Below, in pieces: positions 34,552 through 42,228 of a stretch of DNA of 64,000 nucleotides. The number at the start of each line of letters is the position of its first letter. Position 1 is the stretch's first letter. The stretch lies in the NCBI GenBank assembly GCA_021730285.1, contig CP082962.1, forward strand, positions 620,001-684,000. Direction: 5' to 3'. The notes under the pieces are model-generated. The model searched no databases. It saw nothing but the letters and a program-made list of their open reading frames with translations, and was not told the origin of the DNA. Position numbers and translations under genes: made by a program. The stretch is from Desulfovibrio sp. JY (GTDB lineage: Bacteria > Desulfobacterota > Desulfovibrionia > Desulfovibrionales > Desulfovibrionaceae).

Positions 34552-35178
34552 ATGGCCGGACTACTGGTAAAAATCTGCGGCATGACCCGCCCCGAGGACG
34601 TCCTCGGCTGCGCCGAAGCCGGGGCCGACCTGCTCGGGTTCATCTTCGCCGCCAAGAGCCCGCGTCGCGTCACGCCCGCGCAGGCCGCCGCCCTGCCCCG
34701 CACCACGGCCAGGCGCGTCGGCGTGTTCGTCGAACAGAGCCTCGACGAGGTGCTGCGCATCATGGACGAGGCCGAGCTCGACTTCGCCCAGCTCCACGGC
34801 GACCAGGACGCGGCGTTCTGCCGCGCTGTGGGGCCGGAGCGCGTCATCCGCGCCTTCTGGCCGAAAAAACACCCGGACACGGCCACCCTCGTCGCCGCCA
34901 TGGAATCCTTCACCGGCGCGATCCGCTACGCGCTCCTCGACGCCGGCACCTCCGGCGGCGGCCACGGCGTGTCCCTCGACTTCGCCTCCCTGGCCGAATT
35001 TTCCCCGCCCATGCCCTGGCTCCTGGCCGGAGGCCTGGGACCCGACAACATCACCGAGGCCCTGGCCCAGGCCAAACCCCACGGCCTGGACCTCAACTCC
35101 GGCGTGGAATCCTCCCCGGGGCTCAAGGACCTCGCAAAAGTCCGGAGGTCCCTTTGGTCCGTGAAAGGGAGAGGATAA
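34552..35178 (+). CDS. trpF: TrpF, phosphoribosylanthranilate isomerase
   Basis: 208 residues from ATG 34552, one base after the trpC stop; an in-frame ATG at 34498 lies inside trpC and lacks a ribosome site. VKICGMTRPEDVLGCAEAGADLLGFIFAAKSPRRV holds the catalytic Cys (ICG) and the phosphate-binding start; LLDAGTSGGGHGVSLDF and LLAGGLGPDNI follow. Isomerises phosphoribosylanthranilate. Confidence 0.95.
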   Translation: MAGLLVKICGMTRPEDVLGCAEAGADLLGFIFAAKSPRRVTPAQAAALPRTTARRVGVFVEQSLDEVLRIMDEAELDFAQLHGDQDAAFCRAVGPERVIRAFWPKKHPDTATLVAAMESFTGAIRYALLDAGTSGGGHGVSLDFASLAEFSPPMPWLLAGGLGPDNITEALAQAKPHGLDLNSGVESSPGLKDLAKVRRSLWSVKGRG

Positions 35179-35239
35179 GAACCGGGGCGCTGCCCCGGAC
35201 CCCGCCGGGAGGCCATGGGCCCCCCGGTCCCCCCTTCCC
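35179..35239. repeat. GC-rich intergenic repeat, family 2, copy c
   Basis: CCGGGGCGCTGCCCCGG (35182-35198) and GCCGGGAGGCCATGGGC-type hairpins as in the other family 2 copies, between trpF and trpB. Confidence 0.7.
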
Positions 35240-35290
35240 GCCGGTCGCTGTTTTCCCTGGCGGTTTCCGCCAGGGAAAACAGCGACCGGC
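35240..35290. repeat. Perfect 24-bp hairpin between trpF and trpB
   Basis: Arms 35240-35263 and 35267-35290 are perfect inverted copies (starting GCCGGTCGCTGTTTTCC) with a TTT loop. There is no T-run after it, so it is unlikely to be an intrinsic terminator; it may stabilise or process the message. Confidence 0.9.
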
Positions 35291-35354
35291 AACAAGGAAG
35301 AACGAGAGGAACCACGCGCACCACGCGGAGTCCGTTAAAAGTTTTTGAAGGGGT

Positions 35355-35388
35355 CCAGGGGAAACTTTTTTCAAAAAGTTTCCCCTGG
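35355..35388. repeat. Hairpin repeat, family 1, copy d
   Basis: A perfect 16-bp stem (35355-35370 with 35373-35388, CCAGGGGAAACTTTTT), preceded by the flank AAAAGTTTTTGAAGGGG. It lies 18 bp before trpB, inside the operon. Confidence 0.88.
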
Positions 35389-35405
35389 CCGCCGGAGGCA
35401 TAACA

Positions 35406-36590
35406 ATGCGTAAAGCGTACTTTGGAGACTTCGGGGGACAGTTTGTCCCCGAACTGCTCATGCCGCCGCTTCTGGAGCTGGAAGAGGCCATGAAGACCAT
35501 CGTGCCAAGCGAGAAGTTCCAGAAGGAACTCGGCGCGCTGCTGACCGATTACGTAGGCCGGCCCTCGCCGCTGTACCGCTGCCCCAACCTGTCCAGGGAG
35601 CTGGGGTTCGATCTGTGGCTTAAAAGGGAAGATCTGAACCATACCGGCGCGCACAAGATCAACAACACCATGGGCCAGGGGCTGCTCACGAAATACATGG
35701 GCAAGCAGGTGCTTCTGGCCGAGACCGGGGCCGGCCAGCACGGCGTGGCCACGGCCACGGCCGCCGCCATGTTGGGCCTTGGCTGCATCGTCTACATGGG
35801 GGCCGAGGACGTTTCCCGCCAGTCCCACAACGTCAAGCGCATGAAGCTCCTTGGCGCGGAGGTCGTGCCCATCGAGTCCGGCACCAAGACGCTCAAGGAC
35901 GCCATCAACGCGGCGCTGCGCTACTGGATCGCCGAGCAGCGCACCACGCACTACTGCTTCGGCACGGCGGCCGGGCCCCATCCATTCCCCACGCTGGTGC
36001 GCGACTTCCAGGCCATCATTTCCAAGGAAGCGCGGGCCCAGTGTTTGGAGAAGATGGGCCGGCTGCCGGACTACGTGGTCGCCTGCGTGGGCGGCGGTTC
36101 CAACGCCATCGGCATGTTCCACCACTTCGAACCGGACGCGTCGGTCAAACTCATCGGCGTGGAAGCCGCCGGCACGGGCGAACCGGGCTGCTACAACTCC
36201 GCGCCCATAAACTTGGGCACGCCGGGGGTGCTCCACGGCATGCACTCCATGCTCCTGCAAACCAGGGAAGGCCAGATCCTGCCCTCCCATTCCGTTTCCG
36301 CCGGCCTGGACTATCCCGGCGTCGGCCCCGAGCATGCCCATCTGGCCGCCACCGGCCGGGTGCACTACGGCATGGCCGTGGATACCGAGGCGCTCAATGC
36401 CTTCGAGGTCCTGTGCCATCGGGAAGGCATCATCCCGGCGCTTGAAAGCTCCCATGCCGTAGGCTGGGTGCTGACCCACGCCGCCGAGATTCCGAAAGGG
36501 TCGCAGGTGGTGGTGTGCCTGTCCGGCCGGGGCGACAAGGACCTCGGCATCATCGAAGCCTACGAAAAAAAGGCGGGAGGCCGCGCATGA
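35406..36590 (+). CDS. trpB: TrpB, tryptophan synthase beta subunit
   Basis: 394 residues, GGAGG before ATG 35406. The N-terminus RKAYFGDFGGQFVPELLMPPL is typical; the PLP Lys is in REDLNHTGAHKINNTMGQ; AETGAGQHGVATATAAA and the phosphate loop CVGGGSNAIGMF follow. It condenses indole with serine. Overlaps trpA by 4 bp. Confidence 0.97.
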   Translation: MRKAYFGDFGGQFVPELLMPPLLELEEAMKTIVPSEKFQKELGALLTDYVGRPSPLYRCPNLSRELGFDLWLKREDLNHTGAHKINNTMGQGLLTKYMGKQVLLAETGAGQHGVATATAAAMLGLGCIVYMGAEDVSRQSHNVKRMKLLGAEVVPIESGTKTLKDAINAALRYWIAEQRTTHYCFGTAAGPHPFPTLVRDFQAIISKEARAQCLEKMGRLPDYVVACVGGGSNAIGMFHHFEPDASVKLIGVEAAGTGEPGCYNSAPINLGTPGVLHGMHSMLLQTREGQILPSHSVSAGLDYPGVGPEHAHLAATGRVHYGMAVDTEALNAFEVLCHREGIIPALESSHAVGWVLTHAAEIPKGSQVVVCLSGRGDKDLGIIEAYEKKAGGRA

Positions 36591-37357
36591 GCCAGTCCAT
36601 CCTTACCACTCGCATCATGGAGGCGCTGGCGGCCGGACGCAAGGCGCTGATTCCGTTTCTGCCCGGCGGATTTCCGGACAAGGAACGGTTTTTCGACGAA
36701 CTCGACGCGCTGGATGCCGGCGGCGCGGACATCATCGAGATCGGCGTGCCCTTTTCCGATCCCGTTGCCGACGGACCGGTGGTGGAAAAGGCGTCCCTCG
36801 ATTGCCTGTTAAACGGCACCTGCCTGTCCTGGATCCTCCACGAACTCGAGCGCCGCAAGGGCCGCTACAAGGCGGGACTGGTGCTCATGGGCTACTACAA
36901 TCCCTTTCTCCAGTACGGCCTGGAAAACCTTGCCGAGGATGCGGCGGCGGCCGGGGTTGCGGGATTCGTCGTCCCGGACCTGCCCCTGGAGGAAGCCGGG
37001 CCCATGGCCGAGACCCTGGGGAAACACGACCTGGACCTGATCCCGCTGGTCGGGCTCAACACGTCCGAGGAGCGGCTTGCCGCCTACGCGGCCCATGCCA
37101 GGGGATTCGTCTACTTCGTCTCCGTGCTCGGCACCACGGGCATGCGCGAGACGCTGCCGGCCGAAATCGCCGAGCACCTCGCCTCGGTGCGGCGCATCTT
37201 CGACGTGCCCGTGGCCCTCGGCTTCGGCATCAAATCCCCGGAACAGCTCATCCCCTTCGGCGACAGCATCGACGCCGTGGTCTTCGGCTCGGCGCTGATC
37301 GCCCACATCGAGACCGGCGGCACGGCCGCCGAATTCATGCAGCGCTGGCGCAGCTGA
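36587..37357 (+). CDS. trpA: TrpA, tryptophan synthase alpha subunit
   Basis: 256 residues from ATG 36587, overlapping the trpB stop (ATGA). Barrel motifs: the catalytic Glu in DIIEIGVPFSDPVADGPVV with its following Asp, VLMGYYNPFLQYG, and VALGFGIKSPEQL near the phosphate site. It releases indole to TrpB. Last gene of the aromatic operon; no clear terminator follows, only a GC-rich stretch. Confidence 0.96.
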   Translation: MSQSILTTRIMEALAAGRKALIPFLPGGFPDKERFFDELDALDAGGADIIEIGVPFSDPVADGPVVEKASLDCLLNGTCLSWILHELERRKGRYKAGLVLMGYYNPFLQYGLENLAEDAAAAGVAGFVVPDLPLEEAGPMAETLGKHDLDLIPLVGLNTSEERLAAYAAHARGFVYFVSVLGTTGMRETLPAEIAEHLASVRRIFDVPVALGFGIKSPEQLIPFGDSIDAVVFGSALIAHIETGGTAAEFMQRWRS

Positions 37358-37460
37358 CCGCGAATGATACGGGCGGCCGGCTCCGGACGGGACCGGCCCA
37401 ACGGTCCCCGGCCGGCAATGCGACCCGGCCGGGCGGCCAAACCCGTCGCGGGAAGCCGCC

Positions 37461-38072
37461 ATGCACCTTCAAAACTACGCCGCCTACCTGACCGCCCTGA
37501 CCGCCAGCATGCTGACGCCGGGCCCGGCCATGTTGCAGGCCCTGACCCTCGGCATGCGCCACGGCTGCCGGCCTGTCGTTTTCGTGGCCCTGGGCAACGT
37601 CTGCGCCACCCTCACCCAGATCGTCATCGCCCTGTACGGACTTTCGCTGCTCGGGCGCGAGCCATGGCTGCTTCGCGCGGCAAGCCTTGCCGGCGCGGCC
37701 TACATCGCCTGGCTGGGGTTGGCCTTGTGGCGGGCCGGCGCCCGCGACATCGCCCCGGACGGCGCCTGTGTCCGGCCGCCGCTTGTTTCCCTCGCCCTGC
37801 AAGGCGCGGGCGTGGCTGCGGTCAATCCCAAGGCCTGGGGATTTCTCGGGGCGCTGTTGCCGCCCTTTGCCGCCGCCGGCATGCCGGCCGTGGCCGACAT
37901 CGCGCTTCTGGCCGCGCCCATCTGCCTGCTCGCCTTTGGCGGCATGCTGGCCTACGCCCGGTTCGGGGCCTTCCTGGCCAGGGCGCTGGCCTCGCCGTGC
38001 GCGGCAAGACGCTTTTTCCGTGTCGTGGCCGCAACGCTTTGGGCCTGCGCCGGCTACTTCGTGTTCGGATAG
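37461..38072 (+). CDS. LysE/RhtB-family amino-acid exporter
   Basis: 203 residues with about six membrane helices. The N-terminal ASMLTPGPAMLQALTLGMRHG corresponds to the conserved N-terminal signature of the LysE/RhtB family (usually TPGPN), and AVNPKAWGFLGALLPPF matches the usual NPK-containing stretch. Such proteins export amino acids, for example threonine, homoserine or lysine. It lies 104 bp after trpA on the same strand; an aromatic substrate is possible from position but not shown. Confidence 0.85.
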   Translation: MHLQNYAAYLTALTASMLTPGPAMLQALTLGMRHGCRPVVFVALGNVCATLTQIVIALYGLSLLGREPWLLRAASLAGAAYIAWLGLALWRAGARDIAPDGACVRPPLVSLALQGAGVAAVNPKAWGFLGALLPPFAAAGMPAVADIALLAAPICLLAFGGMLAYARFGAFLARALASPCAARRFFRVVAATLWACAGYFVFG

Positions 38073-38130
38073 GGCTGGTTCCCGCCGGGCGATTGGGCTA
38101 TAGCGGACGAAACCGACAAGGATGCCATCC

Positions 38131-39228
38131 ATGCCCCAATGCGCCAAGGTGCTTTTCGTCGACGACGACCAGGCCGTGCTCGACGGCGTGCGGCGGGGGC
38201 TTTGTCGCGCCTACGACGTGGCCACGGCCCTCGGCCCCATGGAGGGGCTGCGGACCCTTGACGAGGGCGGCCCCTTCGCCGTGGTCGTCTCGGACCTGCG
38301 CATGCCGGGCATGGACGGGGTGACCTTCCTGCGAAAAGTCCATGAGGTCGCCCCGGAGGCCGTCCTCATCATGCTGACCGGCCACGGCGATCTGACCGCG
38401 GCCATGGCCGCGGTCAACGAAGGCCACATCTTCCGCTTTCTGACCAAACCCTGCCCAACCCCCAACCTGTCGCGCGCCCTGAACGCGGCGCTGGACCATT
38501 ACCGGCTGGCGGCCACGGAAAAGGAACTGCTGCGGGTGACCCTGGAAAACGCCCGGCTCAAGGAGGATGTGGAACGTATCATGCGCCATGACCTCAAATC
38601 GCCGCTGTCGGCCATCATCAGCCTGCCCCAGGTCATGCGCATGGCCGACAACCTCGACGACGACCAGCGCGACATGCTCGCCCTCATCGAGGAGTCCGGC
38701 TACCTGATCCTGTCCATGGTCAACCTGTCCACGGCGCTCTACAAGATGGAACGGGACCAGTACGTGCTCGAACCGACGGACGTGAACCTGGTTCCCATCA
38801 TCGAAAAAAACTTCGGCTTCTATGTCGATACGGCCCAACGGCGCGGCCTGACCCTCTCCCTGACCGTCGACGGCGCGCCGGTCCCGCCGGGAAGCGGCTT
38901 CACGGTGCGCGGGGAGGAGCTCTTATGCTTCTCCATGCTGGCCAACCTCATAACCAATGCGGTGGAGGCCTCGCCGAAGGGCGGCACGATCTCCGTGGAC
39001 CTCGGCCGCACAGGGGACATGGCCCACATCGCCATCGCCAACGCCGGCCCGGTGCCCGAATGCGTACGCGGCTGTTTTTTCGACAAGTACGCCACCGCCG
39101 GCAAGGCCAAGGGCACCGGGCTCGGCACCTACTCGGCCAAGCGCATCGCCCTGGCCCACGGCGGCAACATCGCCATGGAAACCGACGACGTGGGCACGCG
39201 CGTCACGGTGCGCCTCCCGGTCGCCTGA
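38131..39228 (+). CDS. Response regulator receiver fused to a histidine kinase
   Basis: 365 residues from ATG 38131, about 8 bp after AAGGA; ATG 38122 touches that site. An N-terminal receiver domain (about 5-120; phospho-acceptor Asp55 in VVVSDLRMPGMDG, Lys in FLTKP) is followed by a helical HisKA region with the H-box IMRHDLKSPLSAI (His153) and a HATPase domain (NLITNAVEASPKGG, the GTGLGTYSAKRIALAHGG loop). The receiver precedes the kinase, and there is no membrane segment or sensor domain, so its activity is probably set by phosphorylation of the receiver by another kinase. The 3' end overlaps the opposing CheY-like gene by 26 bp. Confidence 0.9.
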   Translation: MPQCAKVLFVDDDQAVLDGVRRGLCRAYDVATALGPMEGLRTLDEGGPFAVVVSDLRMPGMDGVTFLRKVHEVAPEAVLIMLTGHGDLTAAMAAVNEGHIFRFLTKPCPTPNLSRALNAALDHYRLAATEKELLRVTLENARLKEDVERIMRHDLKSPLSAIISLPQVMRMADNLDDDQRDMLALIEESGYLILSMVNLSTALYKMERDQYVLEPTDVNLVPIIEKNFGFYVDTAQRRGLTLSLTVDGAPVPPGSGFTVRGEELLCFSMLANLITNAVEASPKGGTISVDLGRTGDMAHIAIANAGPVPECVRGCFFDKYATAGKAKGTGLGTYSAKRIALAHGGNIAMETDDVGTRVTVRLPVA

Positions 39229-39616
39229 CCCTGGGCGAGCTCCAGGCCTCCCGAATCTTTCTGGCCAGCACGTCCGGGGTAAACGGCTTGACCACGTAAT
39301 TGGTCACGCCGGCGCCGATGGCCGTGACGACATGCTCCTCGTTGGCCTCGGCCGTGATCATGACCACGGGCAGTTTGGCAAAGCGTTCGCTCCTGCGGAT
39401 ACGTTCGAGCAGCGCGAGCCCGGACATGCGCGGCATGTTCCAGTCGAGCAGCACGAGGTCCACCGGATTGTTGTTGATGATCTCCCACGCCCCTTCCCCG
39501 TCCTCGGCATAATTGAGGTTCTTGAAGCCGAGTTGGCGCAGGATGTAGGCGATGGTCTTGCGCATGGGCTGCTGATCGTCGACGATCAGGATGGCGATGG
39601 CCAGGGGGATGTCCAC
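39203..39616 (-). CDS. CheY-like response regulator
   Basis: 137 residues from GTG 39616, which has AAGGAG upstream; the open frame extends further without a ribosome site. A single receiver domain: IAILIVDDQQPMRKTIAYILRQLGF, phospho-acceptor Asp58 in LVLLDWNMPRMSG, and the conserved Lys in NYVVKPFTPD. No output domain, so it acts by protein contact, as CheY does. It is convergent with, and overlaps, the receiver-kinase gene. Confidence 0.9.
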   Translation of the reverse strand: MDIPLAIAILIVDDQQPMRKTIAYILRQLGFKNLNYAEDGEGAWEIINNNPVDLVLLDWNMPRMSGLALLERIRRSERFAKLPVVMITAEANEEHVVTAIGAGVTNYVVKPFTPDVLARKIREAWSSPRVRRPGGAP

Positions 39617-39697
39617 GAGGCGGCTCCTTCGGGCGCACACGCGCCACGGCACCTCACTATAGGACAAAGCCGCCGCAAAAACCAAGGGGAAGAAAGG

Positions 39698-40354
39698 CTA
39701 ATCGCAACGATGGCGGCTGCACGCGCCCTCGCGGATAAACACCACCGATTCCGCGATGTTGGTGCACTGGTCGCACACGCGCTTGAGCCCATGGGCAATG
39801 AAGCAGAACTGTACGGCGCGTTCCACCGGCCGGGCCACGTCGCGCATGTACTCCGTCATCTCCTTGAGAATGGCCACGTTGAGGTCCAGGACTTCCTCGG
39901 ATTCCTCGCACAGCCGGCGGGCGATCTCCATGTCGAGCTCGGAGAAGCACACGGCCGTGCGGGCCAGGTAATCCCGCGTGGTCTCGGCCAGTTCCTCCAG
40001 CCGCACGGGCGGCGCGATGGGGTCGCGGCCGGCCAGCAGCAGGCTGCGCTTGGCAATGCCCACCGCCTGGTCGCCGATGCGTTCCGCGTCGCCGACGACG
40101 CGCATGCAGGCGACGATGTAGCGCAGGTCCCGGGCCACGGGCTGGTGCAAGGCGAGCAGGCGCAGGATTTCCGCATCCAGGGCGCATTCCCGGGCATCGA
40201 TGGCCGCGTCGCCTTCGATGACGGCCCCGGCCGCAGCCGCTTCGCGGTCGAACACCGCGTGCAGGGCCTTTTCGACGGCGGCCTGGGCCATATGGAAAAT
40301 CGTCAGCGTATCTGTCTTCAACTTCTCCAGATCAGCCTCGATAATCCGTTCCAC
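39698..40354 (-). CDS. phoU: PhoU-family phosphate signalling protein
   Basis: 218 residues from GTG 40354, 5 bp after GGGAGGG. Two PhoU helical-bundle repeats are present, each with the metal-binding type motif (VVGDAERIGDQAVGIAKRS in the first; HGLKRVCDQCTNIAESVVFI in the second). PhoU proteins restrain the PhoR/PstSCAB phosphate system, and a Desulfovibrio genome normally has pst genes with it; none are in this window, so this may be an orphan or accessory copy. Confidence 0.9.
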   Translation of the reverse strand: MERIIEADLEKLKTDTLTIFHMAQAAVEKALHAVFDREAAAAGAVIEGDAAIDARECALDAEILRLLALHQPVARDLRYIVACMRVVGDAERIGDQAVGIAKRSLLLAGRDPIAPPVRLEELAETTRDYLARTAVCFSELDMEIARRLCEESEEVLDLNVAILKEMTEYMRDVARPVERAVQFCFIAHGLKRVCDQCTNIAESVVFIREGACSRHRCD

Positions 40355-40603
40355 GACATCCCTCCCAAACCTGACTTGGCGGCATTGCGACAAGAAAGCG
40401 TATACTGCCGCAACAAGGCTGGCAAGAGCGCCGCCAAATCGTCACAGAACTCCCTCGATTTTCCCGCCCGCAGTCAAGGATACCCACAGGGTACTTAGCA
40501 TCTTTTTGGTTGCCTCTTGTTTTTTTGTCCGTACCGGCCGAAATTCCCGGCGAGGCCCTTCCCTTCGAAAACTCCGCCCGACCGCGTTGCAAAGGATATT
40601 CGC

Positions 40604-41992
40604 ATGACGTCCCCGAAAGCCGGCTCCCCGGCCATGGTCCTTGTCACTGTCTGCATCGCCCAGTTCATGGCCCCCTTCATGCTCACGGCCGTGGGCGTGG
40701 CCCTGCCGTCCCTCGGCCGCGACCTCGGCGCCACGGCCATGCAGCTCGGACTCATCGAACAGCTCTACGTCGTGTCCCTGGCCATGGGCATGCTCGCCTT
40801 CGGGCGCTGGGGCGACATCATCGGCCAGCGCCGGGTGCTCCTGCCGGGTCTGGCCCTTTTCACCGCCCTGACCTGCTCCCTGGGGTTCACCGAATCCGTG
40901 CACATGATCATGGTCCAGCGCTTTTTCCAGGGACTCGGGGCCTGCATGGTGCTGTCCGGGTCCCTGGCCCTGGTGGCGGCGGCCTATCCGCCGGAGCTTC
41001 GCGGCCGCAAGATCGGCATCGTCTCGGCCTGCACCTACGCCGGGCTGTCGCTCGGCCCGGTGCTCGGCGGCTACGTCACCGGCCACTTCGGCTGGCGCTA
41101 CGTGTTCCTCATGCCCGTGCCCATCGGGCTCGCCGCCACGGGCATGTGCCTTTTCGGCATGAAGGAGGCGCCGCGAAACGCCTTTGGCGAGCGCATGGAC
41201 TGGCGCGGCGGCATCTTCTACGCCGTCAGCGTCGCCTTTCTCATGCTCGGCGCGGCCCATGCCAAGGAACTTCCCCTCGGCCCGGCCATGATCGCGGTCG
41301 GCGTGCTGGGGCTGGCCGTCTTCCTTCGCCTGCAGGCGCGCACCAAAAGCGCGCTCCTCGACATCAACCTCCTGACCAGAAACCGCTTTTTCACGCTGAG
41401 CTGCCTGGCCGCCCTCGGCAACTACGCCGCCACCTTCGGCATCACCTTCATGATGAGCCTGTACCTGCAGTACGCCAAGGGCCTGCCGCCGCGCCTGGCC
41501 GGGCTGGTGCTGTTGTCCCAGCCGGTGCTCCAGGTGGTCGCCTCGCCCATCGCCGGCCGGCTGACCGAGCGCTTCGCCGCGGCGACGCTCGCCACCGTGG
41601 GCATGCTGGTCAGTTCCGCCGGCCTGTTCGCCACGGCCGCGACCATCGGCCCGGACACGCCGCTGTGGCTTCTGGTCACGGAGCTGGCGGTCATCGGCGC
41701 GGGGTTCGGCATCTTCATCACCCCCAATTCCACGGCCATCATGGGCAGCGTGCAAAAGCGCCAATTCGGCTTGGCCTCGGGCATGATCGCCGCCATGCGC
41801 ACGTTCGGCATGGCCGTGTCCATGACCAGCGTGACGCTCATTTTCTCGCTGCTCATGGGCGACGCCATCATCACCGCCGACACGCTGCCGGCCTTTCTGT
41901 CCAGCATGCGGGTGGGGCTGGTCGCCTTTGCCGTGTTCTCGTGCCTGGGGGTGATCCTGTCGTTTTGGCGGGGGAAAAAGAGCCTGCGCTAG
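40604..41992 (+). CDS. Major facilitator superfamily exporter (DHA2-like)
   Basis: 462 residues from ATG 40604 (AAAGGA upstream). About 13-14 hydrophobic segments; the loop between helices 2 and 3 reads GRWGDIIGQRRVLL, a version of the GxLADxxGrkxxl motif, and GLSLGPVLGGYVTGHFGWRYVF is motif C (GPxLGG) of drug-proton antiporters. DHA2-type exporters usually expel drugs or organic cations; the substrate is unknown. It is divergent from phoU, with a 249-bp region between them. Confidence 0.88.
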   Translation: MTSPKAGSPAMVLVTVCIAQFMAPFMLTAVGVALPSLGRDLGATAMQLGLIEQLYVVSLAMGMLAFGRWGDIIGQRRVLLPGLALFTALTCSLGFTESVHMIMVQRFFQGLGACMVLSGSLALVAAAYPPELRGRKIGIVSACTYAGLSLGPVLGGYVTGHFGWRYVFLMPVPIGLAATGMCLFGMKEAPRNAFGERMDWRGGIFYAVSVAFLMLGAAHAKELPLGPAMIAVGVLGLAVFLRLQARTKSALLDINLLTRNRFFTLSCLAALGNYAATFGITFMMSLYLQYAKGLPPRLAGLVLLSQPVLQVVASPIAGRLTERFAAATLATVGMLVSSAGLFATAATIGPDTPLWLLVTELAVIGAGFGIFITPNSTAIMGSVQKRQFGLASGMIAAMRTFGMAVSMTSVTLIFSLLMGDAIITADTLPAFLSSMRVGLVAFAVFSCLGVILSFWRGKKSLR

Positions 41993-42228
41993 CGGTCGCC
42001 CTGCCATATGCCGCGACGCCGGCGCGAGCCGGCCTCGGGAGCGGGTCCCTGACGTATGCGGCCGTTGACAACGCCGCCGTCCCCGGGCATGTGTATGCTT
42101 GCGTTTTCTCCCGATATGCACGCGAATTCCGTAACTATGTTGACGGCCGGGAGCGCTTCGAAAACAACCGTTTTATCCTGTAGAGCCCGAGGGCGTCCTC
42201 GCTGTCTTCAGGGCGATGTCGAGGAACC

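Noticed and set aside
37358-37460. Terminator after trpA
   Set aside because: GC-rich inverted segments (GGCCGG / CCGGCC) are present but without a T-run; the exporter gene may still be read through.
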